Virus record (IMG/VR): IMGVR_UViG_3300031746_000132
Location: 1-27,723 of that record
Origin: a virus
Reading direction: 5' to 3' (one strand)
Length of the DNA: 27,723 nt
Part shown: in pieces, positions 22,408 to 27,723 of the stretch
How positions within the stretch are numbered: position 1 is the stretch's first letter
Layout: every line of letters starts with the position of its first letter
The notes under the pieces: model-generated
Seen by the model: the letters and a program-made list of their open reading frames with translations, nothing else
What the model was told of the DNA's origin: nothing
Databases searched by the model: none
Translations under genes and position numbers: made by a program

Positions 22408-22690
22408 AGCGGCTAAGGCTGACAAGAACCAAGCAGAGATAGTGTCCGCGTTCAGGACGTTTGGCTGTTCTGTGCTACATCTACACCAAGTCGGTGGTGG
22501 CTGTCCTGATATAGCCGTGGGTCTAAACAAAAAGACGGCTCTGGTTGAGATTAAGGACGGAGGTAAGGCTAAGTCTGCACGGGCATTGACAGCAGACGAG
22601 CAGAAGTTTCACGATAGTTGGAAGGGCAGTTTGTTTGTAGTAGAGGACTTGGGCGATGTTATCGCTCTGGTAAAGGGGCTAGAAAAATGA
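22400..22690 (+). CDS. VRR-NUC domain nuclease
   Basis: 96 residues from the ATG at 22400, with a GGAG nine bases upstream. Earlier ATG or GTG codons lack one. The core is GGGCPDIAVGL...KTALVEIKDGGK (PD...ExK) with ALTADEQKFHDSWKGSLFVVEDLGDV after it; Asp in CPDIA and Glu/Lys in VEIK are the metal and catalytic residues. VRR-NUC proteins are PD-(D/E)XK nucleases of Holliday-junction-resolvase type. It could resolve recombination or packaging intermediates. It is coupled to both neighbours. Confidence 0.75.
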   Translation: MRRAAKADKNQAEIVSAFRTFGCSVLHLHQVGGGCPDIAVGLNKKTALVEIKDGGKAKSARALTADEQKFHDSWKGSLFVVEDLGDVIALVKGLEK

Positions 22691-22863
22691 TTGGAGACAA
22701 TATGGAAGATGCACAGATGAGAGATGTATTTGCAATGATAGCGCTGTACAAAATTATGGGAGCATCCACCAAAGCCACGAGCAAGGAGGTTGCATACGCC
22801 GCATACGAACAGGCTGCACGCATGATGGACGCACGTAAGGACTTTACAGGAGAGACAGCATGA
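22687..22863 (+). CDS. Small unknown helical protein
   Basis: 58 residues if started at the ATG overlapping the previous stop (ATGA). An in-frame ATG at 22702 with GGAG five bases upstream would give 53 residues and may be the main start. Helical, with a short repeat-like Ala region (MEDAQMRDVFAMIALYKIMG; KEVAYAAYEQAARMMDARKD). No motif. Coupled to the next gene by ATGA. Confidence 0.5.
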   Translation: MIGDNMEDAQMRDVFAMIALYKIMGASTKATSKEVAYAAYEQAARMMDARKDFTGETA

Positions 22864-23189
22864 GAGAGATTGACCCACACGACGCAGTCGATTACATCCT
22901 ACTCAACGGCAAGAACTTTGCTAAGGCTAAGTCGGAGCGCGTTTACTTGGAAGAGTACCGCAAGAGTCTCAAGGCTCTGCTGATGAAGCGCTCTATGGAG
23001 ACAGCTATTGGCGCTCAGGAGAGGGAGGCATACGCCCACGAAGACTACCAAGCTATGCTACTAGGTCTACGTGATGCAATAGAGGCAGAAGAGAAGCTCA
23101 GGTGGGACTTGATAGGTGCCCAACAGCGGGTGGAAATTTGGCGCACGGAGCAAGCAACAGCTAGGGCTGAGGGTAGGGCTACGATATAA
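22860..23189 (+). CDS. Conserved helical phage protein, unknown function
   Basis: 109 residues, almost all helix and strongly charged: AKAKSERVYLEEYRKSLKAL, then QEREAYAHEDYQAMLLGLRD, and EEKLRWDLIGAQQRVEIWRTEQA. I recognise this QEREAYAH...EEKLRW...QRxEIWRTE layout from phage replication and recombination regions, but it has no assigned function. Coiled-coil dimer likely. Ribosome site AGGAGA; the gene ends immediately before the Mom-like gene. Confidence 0.6.
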   Translation: MREIDPHDAVDYILLNGKNFAKAKSERVYLEEYRKSLKALLMKRSMETAIGAQEREAYAHEDYQAMLLGLRDAIEAEEKLRWDLIGAQQRVEIWRTEQATARAEGRATI

Positions 23190-23846
23190 ATGAAAGTCTT
23201 GCCCATAAAAAATGAAGAGTCATACCCGTGGTTGCTTGAAAAGCATTATGCAAAACGGATACCACAAATCATGTTTGCGTTTGGTTTATATATCAACGAC
23301 GAGATGAAGGGTGTGGTTACTTTTGGTATACCAGCCTCACCGTCATTGTGTATGGGCATATGTGGACAGGAACACTCCACAATCGTTTTGGAATTGAATA
23401 GGCTTTGCTTGATGGATAACAATAAGAACGAGTCAAGTTTTTTGGTGTCCAACGCTATCAAACTTTTGCCAAGGCCGACGATAGTTGTTTCTTACGCAGA
23501 CAATGCCCAAGGTCACGTTGGATATATTTATCAAGCAACCAATTTTCTATATACAGGATTGTCGGCACATAGGGTTGATTGGACGGTGAAGGGCTTGGAG
23601 CATAAGCATTCAAAGACCATATCTGATGGCATGACACTTGAGTCAATTAAGGCAAAGTACGGTGACGATTTTTACTATACAGAAAGAAGTCGAAAGCACA
23701 GATACATTTTATTTCATGGCTCGAAGACTGATAAGAAAGTTTTGAATAGTAAATTGAAGTATGAGGTGTTGCCGTATCCAAAGGGTGACACAAAAAGATA
23801 TGACTCAGGTGGTGACGTCACAACACAGGGATTATTATTTATATGA
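23190..23846 (+). CDS. Mom-like DNA adenine modification enzyme (GNAT fold)
   Basis: 218 residues. Matches the phage Mu Mom family as I know it: EKHYAKRIP near the start, GVVTFGIPAS (41-50), VLELNRLCLMDN (66-77), FLVSNAIKLLP, and VVSYADNAQGHVGYIYQATN (99-118) followed by FLYTG. Mom converts adenines in phage DNA to N6-carbamoylmethyladenine, protecting it from restriction enzymes. It lies 3' of replication genes, and no com-like regulator is evident. Base composition looks more AT-rich than the helicase region. It overlaps the nuclease gene after it by ATGA. Confidence 0.75.
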   Translation: MKVLPIKNEESYPWLLEKHYAKRIPQIMFAFGLYINDEMKGVVTFGIPASPSLCMGICGQEHSTIVLELNRLCLMDNNKNESSFLVSNAIKLLPRPTIVVSYADNAQGHVGYIYQATNFLYTGLSAHRVDWTVKGLEHKHSKTISDGMTLESIKAKYGDDFYYTERSRKHRYILFHGSKTDKKVLNSKLKYEVLPYPKGDTKRYDSGGDVTTQGLLFI

Positions 23847-24112
23847 ACAACAAGCTAACCGCTGAAGAGCGTGTATACGTTGGCATGGTCAAGGCGCTAC
23901 CCTGTAGCGTCTGCAATGCACCACCACCATCTCAGGCGCATCACTTCAAGCAACACCTCCAATACACCACCATCGCCCTGTGTGAAGACTGTCACAAGGG
24001 CGCATTCAATGGCTGGCATGGGCAGAAGACTATGTGGAGGGTTATGAAGATGGAACAGATTGATGCGTTAGAATTAACTATAAAAAGAGTTATTAAAAAC
24101 ATGAACTTGTAA
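23843..24112 (+). CDS. Ref/HNH-like zinc nuclease
   Basis: 89 residues. C21 and C24 in LPCSVCNAPPPSQAHHFKQH, the paired His33/34, and C47/C50/H51 in ALCEDCHKGAFNGWHG form a compact zinc and HNH-type metal site. AHHF and NGWHG are features of the phage P1 Ref-like family, RecA-dependent nucleases that cut within displacement loops. A role in recombination or as a small endonuclease is likely. Overlaps the Mom-like gene by ATGA. The next 100 bases carry the promoter and leader of the downstream operon. Confidence 0.65.
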   Translation: MNNKLTAEERVYVGMVKALPCSVCNAPPPSQAHHFKQHLQYTTIALCEDCHKGAFNGWHGQKTMWRVMKMEQIDALELTIKRVIKNMNL

Positions 24113-24140
24113 TTATTTTAATTTAATTTGCAATTAATGC

Positions 24141-24170
24141 TTGACACCTTGTTTAATTCTGAATTAATAT
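24141..24170 (+). promoter_or_regulatory. Promoter P-A, TTGACA/TAATAT
   Basis: TTGACA (24141-24146), 18-base spacer, TAATAT (24165-24170), in an AT-rich gap. It is closely related to the promoter at 25300. Expected start near 24177-24178, where a hairpin begins. Confidence 0.7.
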
Positions 24171-24177
24171 ACGTTTA

Positions 24178-24193
24178 CTGGCTAAGGAGTCAG
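24178..24193 (+). promoter_or_regulatory. Hairpin at the predicted transcript 5' end
   Basis: CTGGCT pairs with AGTCAG across an AAGG loop (six pairs including one G-U). It starts at the predicted +1 of P-A. A 5'-terminal stem can protect mRNA from decay or set translation. Stem is weak but matched in position by the hairpin behind the second promoter. Confidence 0.4.
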
Positions 24194-24212
24194 GCATACC
24201 AAGGAGATTCAA

Positions 24213-24521
24213 ATGCAAAACGTACAACTTAAAACAGAATCGGTTCAGTCGCTATCAGCAGACGTACTAGGTGAGTTGCTTGCACAAATCAAAGTGCTGA
24301 CTGACCGCGCTGACTTCATCAAGGATGGTATCAAGGACTCTGCATCAGCAGGTGGCGCTAAGGTGGTAGAGGGCACACTGTTCAAGGCCACATATATCGA
24401 GGCTAATCGCTCCACAGTTGACTACAAGACACTGTGCGCTGACCTAGGTGTGACCGTAGAGCAGTTGGCTAAGTACACCAAGACCACGGCAGTATTCTCA
24501 GTCAAAGTAACTTCACTTTAA
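24213..24521 (+). CDS. Unknown helical phage protein
   Basis: 102 residues. AAGGAG lies ahead of the start, and the gene is the first behind promoter P-A. N-terminal helices (SLSADVLGELLAQIKVLTDRADFIKDGI) are followed by a beta segment (VVEGTLFKATYIEANRSTVD) and a helix with a Lys/Thr end (CADLGVTVEQLAKYTKTTAV). It is soluble with no catalytic motif. Expressed from its own promoter, it is probably needed early or in quantity. A recombination or DNA-binding accessory is possible. Followed five bases later by the zinc-ribbon gene. Confidence 0.55.
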   Translation: MQNVQLKTESVQSLSADVLGELLAQIKVLTDRADFIKDGIKDSASAGGAKVVEGTLFKATYIEANRSTVDYKTLCADLGVTVEQLAKYTKTTAVFSVKVTSL

Positions 24522-24526
24522 GTGAG

Positions 24527-25141
24527 ATGATGATGACCTCAAATCAAATCCGTGGTAACTGCCAGTGCTGTGGTCGTCAACAGGCTGTAGTCGGACGCTT
24601 GATGTCCAAGCACGGCTACACAGTTGATAACGGCTGGTTCAGTGGTGTGTGTTCTGGTCGCAACTACGTTCCGCTACAAGTGAGCCGTGCAGACACAGAC
24701 ATTATCGTTGCTAAAGTCCGCGATGACATACCTAAGTTGATTGCTCATGCTGAAGGAGTCAAGGCAGGCGTGATTACTCCAAAGACAATCAAACTTCGCA
24801 TAGGCTTTGAGATTCCATTTGCCGAAGGAAGCGAACGCCAACAAATGACAGCGTGTAACTCACTGGAGTGGAGTCTCCGTAGTCGCGCCCGTTCTGGTGA
24901 ACAGTTCGCCGACAGCATGGAAGCGCTTGCCAACAAAATCCACGGTACTGCATTGATTGAAGTTGCCAAGAAGGAAGCCCCAGAGTACATCAGCATCGGT
25001 CAACAGAAGTCTGACAACGGCACGATTTACACCTGTACATCAGTCGAAGGCGCTCGTGTGTACCACAAAGCGCAGAAAGGCGACAAAACCTTCAAGGGAT
25101 GGACTGGTTGCCAAGCATGGAGAAAGATGGAGGCAGTTTAA
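24527..25141 (+). CDS. Unknown protein with N-terminal zinc-cluster-like segment
   Basis: 204 residues. The start has a choice of three consecutive ATG codons; AAGTGAG precedes them. Residues 10-45 (GNCQCCGRQQAVVGR...WFSGVCSG) have Cys12, Cys14, Cys15 and Cys42 spaced for a small metal site. Beyond it are charged helices (IIVAKVRDDIPKLIAHAEGV; SRARSGEQFADSMEALANKI) and a C-terminal DNGTIYTCTSVEGARVYHKA...FKGWTGCQAWRKM with two more Cys. I recall this phage family but not a function. Single-strand or nucleic-acid binding is a guess. Confidence 0.55.
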   Translation: MMMTSNQIRGNCQCCGRQQAVVGRLMSKHGYTVDNGWFSGVCSGRNYVPLQVSRADTDIIVAKVRDDIPKLIAHAEGVKAGVITPKTIKLRIGFEIPFAEGSERQQMTACNSLEWSLRSRARSGEQFADSMEALANKIHGTALIEVAKKEAPEYISIGQQKSDNGTIYTCTSVEGARVYHKAQKGDKTFKGWTGCQAWRKMEAV

Positions 25142-25146
25142 ATAAC

Positions 25147-25162
25147 GGGGGCGGAAGCCCCC
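25147..25162 (+). promoter_or_regulatory. Intergenic hairpin 1, GGAA tetraloop
   Basis: GGGGGC-GGAA-GCCCCC, six perfect pairs closing a GNRA-type loop. It lies five bases after a stop and two bases before the AGGAGA of the next small gene. No U-tract, so not an intrinsic terminator. Confidence 0.75.
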
Positions 25163-25175
25163 ATAGGAGACCGCT

Positions 25176-25310
25176 ATGACCCCAAAGCATGACACATACA
25201 TACTCAAGATTAAGAACATCATACACAGCAAGCCATTGTTGGTAATTGTTGGCCTGAGACAGGAGAGACAAATATATTTAACTTTTTTGAATAAAGTGCT
25301 TGACAAGTAG
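25176..25310 (+). CDS. 44-aa small gene overlapping a promoter
   Basis: ATG at 25176 with AGGAGA five bases upstream, directly after hairpin 1. Product starts MTPKHDTYILKIKNIIHSKP and continues with LLVIVGLRQERQIYLTFLNKVLDK; basic with a short hydrophobic patch, not a clear membrane segment. Its last bases are the -35 box of the following promoter, so it is either a true small gene or a frame that happens to be open. Function unknown. Confidence 0.45.
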   Translation: MTPKHDTYILKIKNIIHSKPLLVIVGLRQERQIYLTFLNKVLDK

Positions 25311-25329
25311 TTTAACTCCATATTAATAT
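25300..25329 (+). promoter_or_regulatory. Promoter P-B, TTGACA/TAATAT
   Basis: TTGACA (25300-25305), 18-base spacer, TAATAT (25324-25329). Over 40 bases it shares 31 with P-A, including identical spacer length, GTTTAA in the spacer and the ATTAATATAC core. It drives the small-gene cluster from 25378. Confidence 0.7.
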
Positions 25330-25336
25330 ACATTCA

Positions 25337-25352
25337 CTGACACATTGGTCAG
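25337..25352 (+). promoter_or_regulatory. Hairpin at the predicted 5' end behind P-B
   Basis: CTGAC and GTCAG (25337-25341 and 25348-25352) around a six-base loop, starting at the predicted +1 of P-B. Same location relative to the -10 as in P-A, with the stem kept though bases differ. Confidence 0.4.
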
Positions 25353-25377
25353 GCTAGCGAAGACAGGGAGAAACGAA

Positions 25378-25605
25378 ATGAATACAGAGAAACAAGATTG
25401 GGATTTATTAAATCATATTGGTGCTGCATTACGGGATGCACAACAATATCAAAATGAAGTAATGACAAAACATGATAAATGTTGGGTTTTTCTAAGAAAG
25501 AAAGCTAAACAAGCCACAGAAAAAATGGAAGCGGAACACATAGAAGCATGGAATTTGATGATAGCCAATCGCGCAGCACGTTTCTTACAGGGAGAATCAA
25601 AATGA
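25378..25605 (+). CDS. Small unknown AT-rich gene
   Basis: 75 residues. ATG at 25378 after AGGGAG is preferred over an upstream in-frame start near 25345, which lies in the leader. Helical and charged (DLLNHIGAALRDAQQYQNEV; KKAKQATEKMEAEHIEAWNL). Codon use is more AT-rich than its neighbours. First gene of the P-B unit; coupled to the next by ATGA. No family seen. Confidence 0.55.
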   Translation: MNTEKQDWDLLNHIGAALRDAQQYQNEVMTKHDKCWVFLRKKAKQATEKMEAEHIEAWNLMIANRAARFLQGESK

Positions 25606-25895
25606 AATTCATTGTTACCGACAAAGCATCAGGAGAGCAAAGAAAATATCGCGCAACTGATTGGTCAGGTTTTGAGAATACTGTCCATGAGATTTACAGG
25701 TTTGGTGACCCTGAGTCTGAGATTGAATTTATCGTTGAGGGCAAAGTGGTTAATCTGGATGGCGCTCTCAAAGCCGCCGCCTCGGCTCGTCAGGCATGGG
25801 AAGATAAACGTGAACTTACCAAAAGACCAATTAGGGTTCTTATTGGGGCGAGCAGCCTACCTAGCAACTATCGCACCGTTTGGGTAAACAAATAA
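25602..25895 (+). CDS. Small unknown protein
   Basis: 97 residues from the ATG overlapping the previous stop (ATGA), with GGGAG upstream. Beta start (MKFIVTDKASGEQRKYRATD) and a mixed middle (DPESEIEFIVEGKVVNLDG), then a basic helix (RQAWEDKRELTKRPIRVLIG). The second open frame in the same stretch is a shadow. No catalytic motif or known domain. Followed by hairpin 2. Confidence 0.55.
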   Translation: MKFIVTDKASGEQRKYRATDWSGFENTVHEIYRFGDPESEIEFIVEGKVVNLDGALKAAASARQAWEDKRELTKRPIRVLIGASSLPSNYRTVWVNK

Positions 25896-25899
25896 CCAC

Positions 25900-25915
25900 A
25901 GGGGCGCAAGCCCCT
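25900..25915 (+). promoter_or_regulatory. Intergenic hairpin 2, GCAA tetraloop
   Basis: A-GGGGC-GCAA-GCCCC-T: six pairs with a GNRA loop, four bases after a stop and three before AGGAG. Core identical to hairpin 3. Confidence 0.75.
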
Positions 25916-25931
25916 AACAGGAGAAAATAAA

Positions 25932-26135
25932 ATGCAAAAGACATACTTGATACACCCCGACACAGGAAGCATAGGAACGCGAGGCGAGTGGTTAGCGGAG
26001 ATGCCTACTTGGGAGGTATACACGCTAGAGGGCGGATATTTTGACACGCCAGAACAGGAGCAAGCGGAGCGGCAGCGGCAGTTCGATGCTTTGGTCGAGG
26101 TCAAGAGAGTAGATGGAGAATGGGTCGAGGTTTAA
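25932..26135 (+). CDS. Small unknown acidic protein
   Basis: 67 residues, ATG with AGGAG eight bases upstream. Beta-like N-terminus (TYLIHPDTGSIGTRGEWLAE, then WEVYTLEGGYFDTP), Glu/Gln-rich helix (EQEQAERQRQFDALVEVKRV) and a strand. No domain recognised. It lies between hairpins 2 and 3, so each of these small genes is preceded by its own structured leader. Confidence 0.55.
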   Translation: MQKTYLIHPDTGSIGTRGEWLAEMPTWEVYTLEGGYFDTPEQEQAERQRQFDALVEVKRVDGEWVEV

Positions 26136-26140
26136 ACTAC

Positions 26141-26154
26141 GGGGCGCAAGCCCC
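26141..26154 (+). promoter_or_regulatory. Intergenic hairpin 3, GCAA tetraloop
   Basis: GGGGC-GCAA-GCCCC, five pairs with a GNRA loop, five bases after a stop and six before AGGAG. Core identical to hairpin 2; no U-tract. Confidence 0.75.
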
Positions 26155-26170
26155 ACTAAAGGAGAACAAC

Positions 26171-26455
26171 ATGGACATAGAATTTGATGCAGTTGTAGCA
26201 GACGACCTAGAGGTCACAGTCGAGGGAGAATGCTCAGGCGATAACTCACGCCACTTTGATTTTGAGTTGACCAAGGTTTATATAACCACAGATATGCGTG
26301 CCAACAATATACTTTACCTACTGTCGACGCTAGACAAGGACATCCTAGAGGGCAAGCTCTGGGACGCGTGCCACCTAGCCATTGAAGATAGGAGACGCGA
26401 CGCCGCAGAGGCCAGAGAAGACGCTAGACGCGATAACATGATGGTTGGAGGATAA
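26171..26455 (+). CDS. Small unknown acidic protein with charged helical tail
   Basis: 94 residues from the ATG after AGGAG; the longer frame starts before the hairpin and is unlikely. The N-terminal half is strand-rich and acidic (DIEFDAVVADDLEVTVEGEC; HFDFELTKVYITTD). The tail is a long Arg/Glu/Asp/Ala helix (IEDRRRDAAEAREDARRDNM). No motif. Ends 15 bases before the DruA-like gene. Confidence 0.55.
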   Translation: MDIEFDAVVADDLEVTVEGECSGDNSRHFDFELTKVYITTDMRANNILYLLSTLDKDILEGKLWDACHLAIEDRRRDAAEAREDARRDNMMVGG

Positions 26456-26470
26456 AAGGATAAAGCCAAA

Positions 26471-27229
26471 ATGGGGAAAGTTTACTCTAACCGACAATGT
26501 AGCACGTGCCCCACTATTGGTACGGTGATAGAGTCATGGGGGACTTACTACTGCCGTACTTGCTACGAAGCCAGACCTAAACGAGCCAACGGAAATGGCG
26601 GTATGGTATTTAAGGGGGCAAAAATTGAAGACTATGAACACGATTCTGTCGGTGTGACGCTGGAGAGGTGCAAGAAAAGCCACCCAATTTTTTGCGACTT
26701 ATACCTATCTCATTACCCCGGAAGCAAGGGGATTATGGGTAGGAGTCTGAACTATTTGGTAAGACTAGACGGTATCGTGGCTGGAATTATAGGCGCGAAT
26801 AGCCCTCCGCTCAATTACAAAATTTTCAGGAAGTTTTTTGAAACAGGTGATGAAAATATGTTTCTCAATAATAATGTTTACAGGATGATAAATAACACCA
26901 AGAACCTTGGTACACAAGTTCTTAGAGCTTTTCGCAATACTGTTGCACAAGACTACGAAGATTCTTATGGGGTCAAAATTCTTGGGCTTTGCACTTTTGT
27001 AGAGCCTCCGAGGAGTGGGGCTATTTATCTAGCCGATAACTGGACGTGCCTTGGTGAAACACAAGGAAAGTCGGTGCGAAAACGCGACATGAGTACATGG
27101 GAAAATAAAGAATGGTCACAGGGTACGAAAAAACTTATTTTTGCAATTAAGGCAAAGCCACATAACGTAAAGAAGATGTGGCGCGCTGGTGTTGCAATAC
27201 ACAATATACAACAGGAGTTAGCGATATGA
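26471..27229 (+). CDS. DruA/DUF4338-like protein with N-terminal zinc ribbon
   Basis: 252 residues. Residues 10-31 form a zinc ribbon (C10/C13 and C28/C31). The rest follows the DUF4338 pattern known from DruA of Druantia systems: LNYLVRLDGIVAGIIGANSP, NNVYRMINNTKNLGTQVLRAF (133-153), and TFVEPPRSGAIYLADNW (175-191), then CLGETQGKS. The motif GAIYLADNW aligns with GYIYQATNF of the Mom-like protein, and the preceding segments match in order, so both may share a GNAT-type fold. Molecular role of DruA is not established; here, in a phage, DNA modification or anti-defence is a fair inference. Base composition is AT-rich relative to replication genes. Confidence 0.65.
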   Translation: MGKVYSNRQCSTCPTIGTVIESWGTYYCRTCYEARPKRANGNGGMVFKGAKIEDYEHDSVGVTLERCKKSHPIFCDLYLSHYPGSKGIMGRSLNYLVRLDGIVAGIIGANSPPLNYKIFRKFFETGDENMFLNNNVYRMINNTKNLGTQVLRAFRNTVAQDYEDSYGVKILGLCTFVEPPRSGAIYLADNWTCLGETQGKSVRKRDMSTWENKEWSQGTKKLIFAIKAKPHNVKKMWRAGVAIHNIQQELAI

Positions 27230-27393
27230 TTGATAAAGATTGGGGCGGTTGGCAAAAGCCCATGGCATGGCTTGAGCCTGAGTGGGGCGAGGACATATGT
27301 TTAGAAATTGGATTTGAAGAGACGATGACAGAAGACCACCCAAGAGACTTGGGGTGGATTCCACTTTACGCACACCCACCAAAGGAGAGTTGA
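27226..27393 (+). CDS. Small unknown protein ending in PLYAHPP
   Basis: 55 residues from the ATG overlapping the DruA-like stop (ATGA), with AGGAG upstream. Trp-, Glu- and Pro-rich (GGWQKPMAWLEPEWGEDICL; DLGWIPLYAHPPKES). The GWIPLYxHPP ending is common in small phage proteins of unknown function. No signal or membrane segment. Confidence 0.55.
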   Translation: MIDKDWGGWQKPMAWLEPEWGEDICLEIGFEETMTEDHPRDLGWIPLYAHPPKES

Positions 27394-27394
27394 A

Positions 27395-27490
27395 ATGACA
27401 GATGAGTCGTTGACTAATAAGGTTTTAATCGGTATAATCGTGATAGCAATTGTGCTTGTATTGCTGTTCATGCCCGACCTGATAACCTGA
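27395..27490 (+). CDS. 31-aa single-membrane-helix peptide
   Basis: ATG with AGGAG upstream gives MTDESLTNKVLIGIIVIAIV followed by LVLLFMPDLIT, a charged N-terminus plus one strong transmembrane helix. A near-consensus promoter lies inside the frame, so some or all of the reading frame could be chance. If real, it is a tiny membrane peptide made from upstream transcription. Confidence 0.4.
   Translation: MTDESLTNKVLIGIIVIAIVLVLLFMPDLIT
27410..27438 (+). promoter_or_regulatory. Strong sigma70-type promoter before the next gene block
   Basis: TTGACT (27410-27415), 17-base spacer, TATAAT (27433-27438): 5 of 6 and 6 of 6. Start expected near 27445, giving a leader of about 140 bases to the ATG at 27584. 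In the leader I see no clear terminator, riboswitch or tRNA. Confidence 0.7.
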
Positions 27491-27583
27491 GTCGGTTCTG
27501 GCGCACTAAGCGTATGCATTGCATCTCGTGTAAGAATGGATTAAGCTAAGCTAAGATACATTTAATCAAAGGGAATACGGATA

Positions 27584-27723
27584 ATGCCAGAAACCGCTAG
27601 GAAGCGCAGTAGCGCATCTAAACCATCTCTAAGCACGGGTAACCTACCCGATGCTACTATCGTCTCTTGTAGACCATCTAAAGAAGCCCTAATCGCCGAA
27701 GGTAAGCAATACGTTGCACCCAC
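27584..27723 (+). CDS. Start of a basic protein truncated by the window edge
   Basis: ATG at 27584 with AAAGGG upstream opens a frame of 46 codons that is still open at the end. Residues begin MPETARKRSSASKPSLSTGN and continue LPDATIVSCRPSKEALIAEG. The basic, Ser-rich start looks like the N-terminus of a DNA-packaging or structural protein. Its position as first gene behind a strong promoter would suit a terminase or portal, but nothing proves it. Confidence 0.5.
   Translation, partial: MPETARKRSSASKPSLSTGNLPDATIVSCRPSKEALIAEGKQYVAP

Noticed and set aside
25147-26154. GC hairpins as intrinsic terminators
   Set aside because: None of the three is followed by a U-tract; each is followed at once by a ribosome binding site and start codon.
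26471-27229. A Druantia defence system
   Set aside because: Only a DruA-like protein is present; no other Druantia gene lies nearby and the context is phage accessory genes.
27491-27583. A tRNA, riboswitch or small RNA in the leader before 27584
   Set aside because: I found no cloverleaf, no long stems and no known motif; a short MHCISCKNGLS frame has no ribosome site.
1-27723. CRISPR array or insertion sequence
   Set aside because: No spaced direct repeats of array type, no transposase and no terminal inverted repeats were seen; the repeats present are coding or short regulatory elements.

Overview
The window is a dense, almost purely coding segment of a tailed double-stranded DNA phage, or of a prophage or metagenomic contig of one. 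It holds the lysis, tail-completion and ejection genes of a short-tailed (podovirus-type) phage, a leftward recombination operon, and a rightward replication and accessory region. A head-to-tail adaptor followed by a nozzle-like protein, several low-complexity internal virion proteins and a virion lytic transglycosylase support a podovirus. The host is probably Gram-negative, given an M15 endopeptidase, a virion transglycosylase and a small N-terminally anchored, possibly spanin-like protein. The host genus cannot be read from the sequence. I see no integrase, DNA polymerase, RNA polymerase, tRNA or CRISPR array. Terminase, portal and capsid genes are probably outside the window.

Layout. (1) 1-2573, rightward: the end of a beta-propeller-repeat host-contact protein, small unknown genes, then lysis (two holin-like proteins and an M15 endopeptidase). 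(2) 2589-6697: adaptor, a beta-rich tail protein, nozzle and a small unknown. (3) 6694-8539: acyl carrier protein, a beta-ketoacyl-ACP synthase with a complete catalytic set, and a small protein whose predicted topology resembles an acyltransferase, all inserted in the virion genes and translationally coupled. (4) 8539-16122: four internal or ejection proteins and a transglycosylase. (5) 16102-19259, leftward: winged-helix protein, two small genes, SSB-like protein, exported protein, PD-(D/E)XK nuclease, unknown, Cas4/RecB-like exonuclease and a 46-aa gene that converges on the late block. (6) 19260-19379: divergent promoter/operator region with a perfect 17-bp palindrome. (7) 19380-27490, rightward: Cro/YdaS-like repressor, two DUF1376 replication proteins, a stand-alone primase zinc domain, DnaB-type helicase, VRR-NUC nuclease, Mom-like DNA modification enzyme, Ref/HNH-like nuclease, and a string of small genes with repeated promoter and hairpin elements, ending in a DruA/DUF4338-like protein. 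(8) From 27584 a new gene begins behind a near-consensus sigma70 promoter and runs off the end.

The genes are stitched together by ATGA, GTGA and TAATG junctions or 7-8 bp overlaps. I used these junctions and the ribosome binding sites to correct many starts and to add small genes (46, 52, 38, 44, 31 and 16 codons). The most unusual content is the ACP/ketosynthase cassette inside virion genes, and the pairing of a Mom-like enzyme with a DruA-like protein that shares its core motif. Next come three GNRA-tetraloop hairpins placed just before ribosome binding sites, two related promoters with a hairpin at the predicted transcript 5' end, and a probable frame break between the tandem DUF1376 genes. 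No stretch longer than 300 bases lacks a gene.
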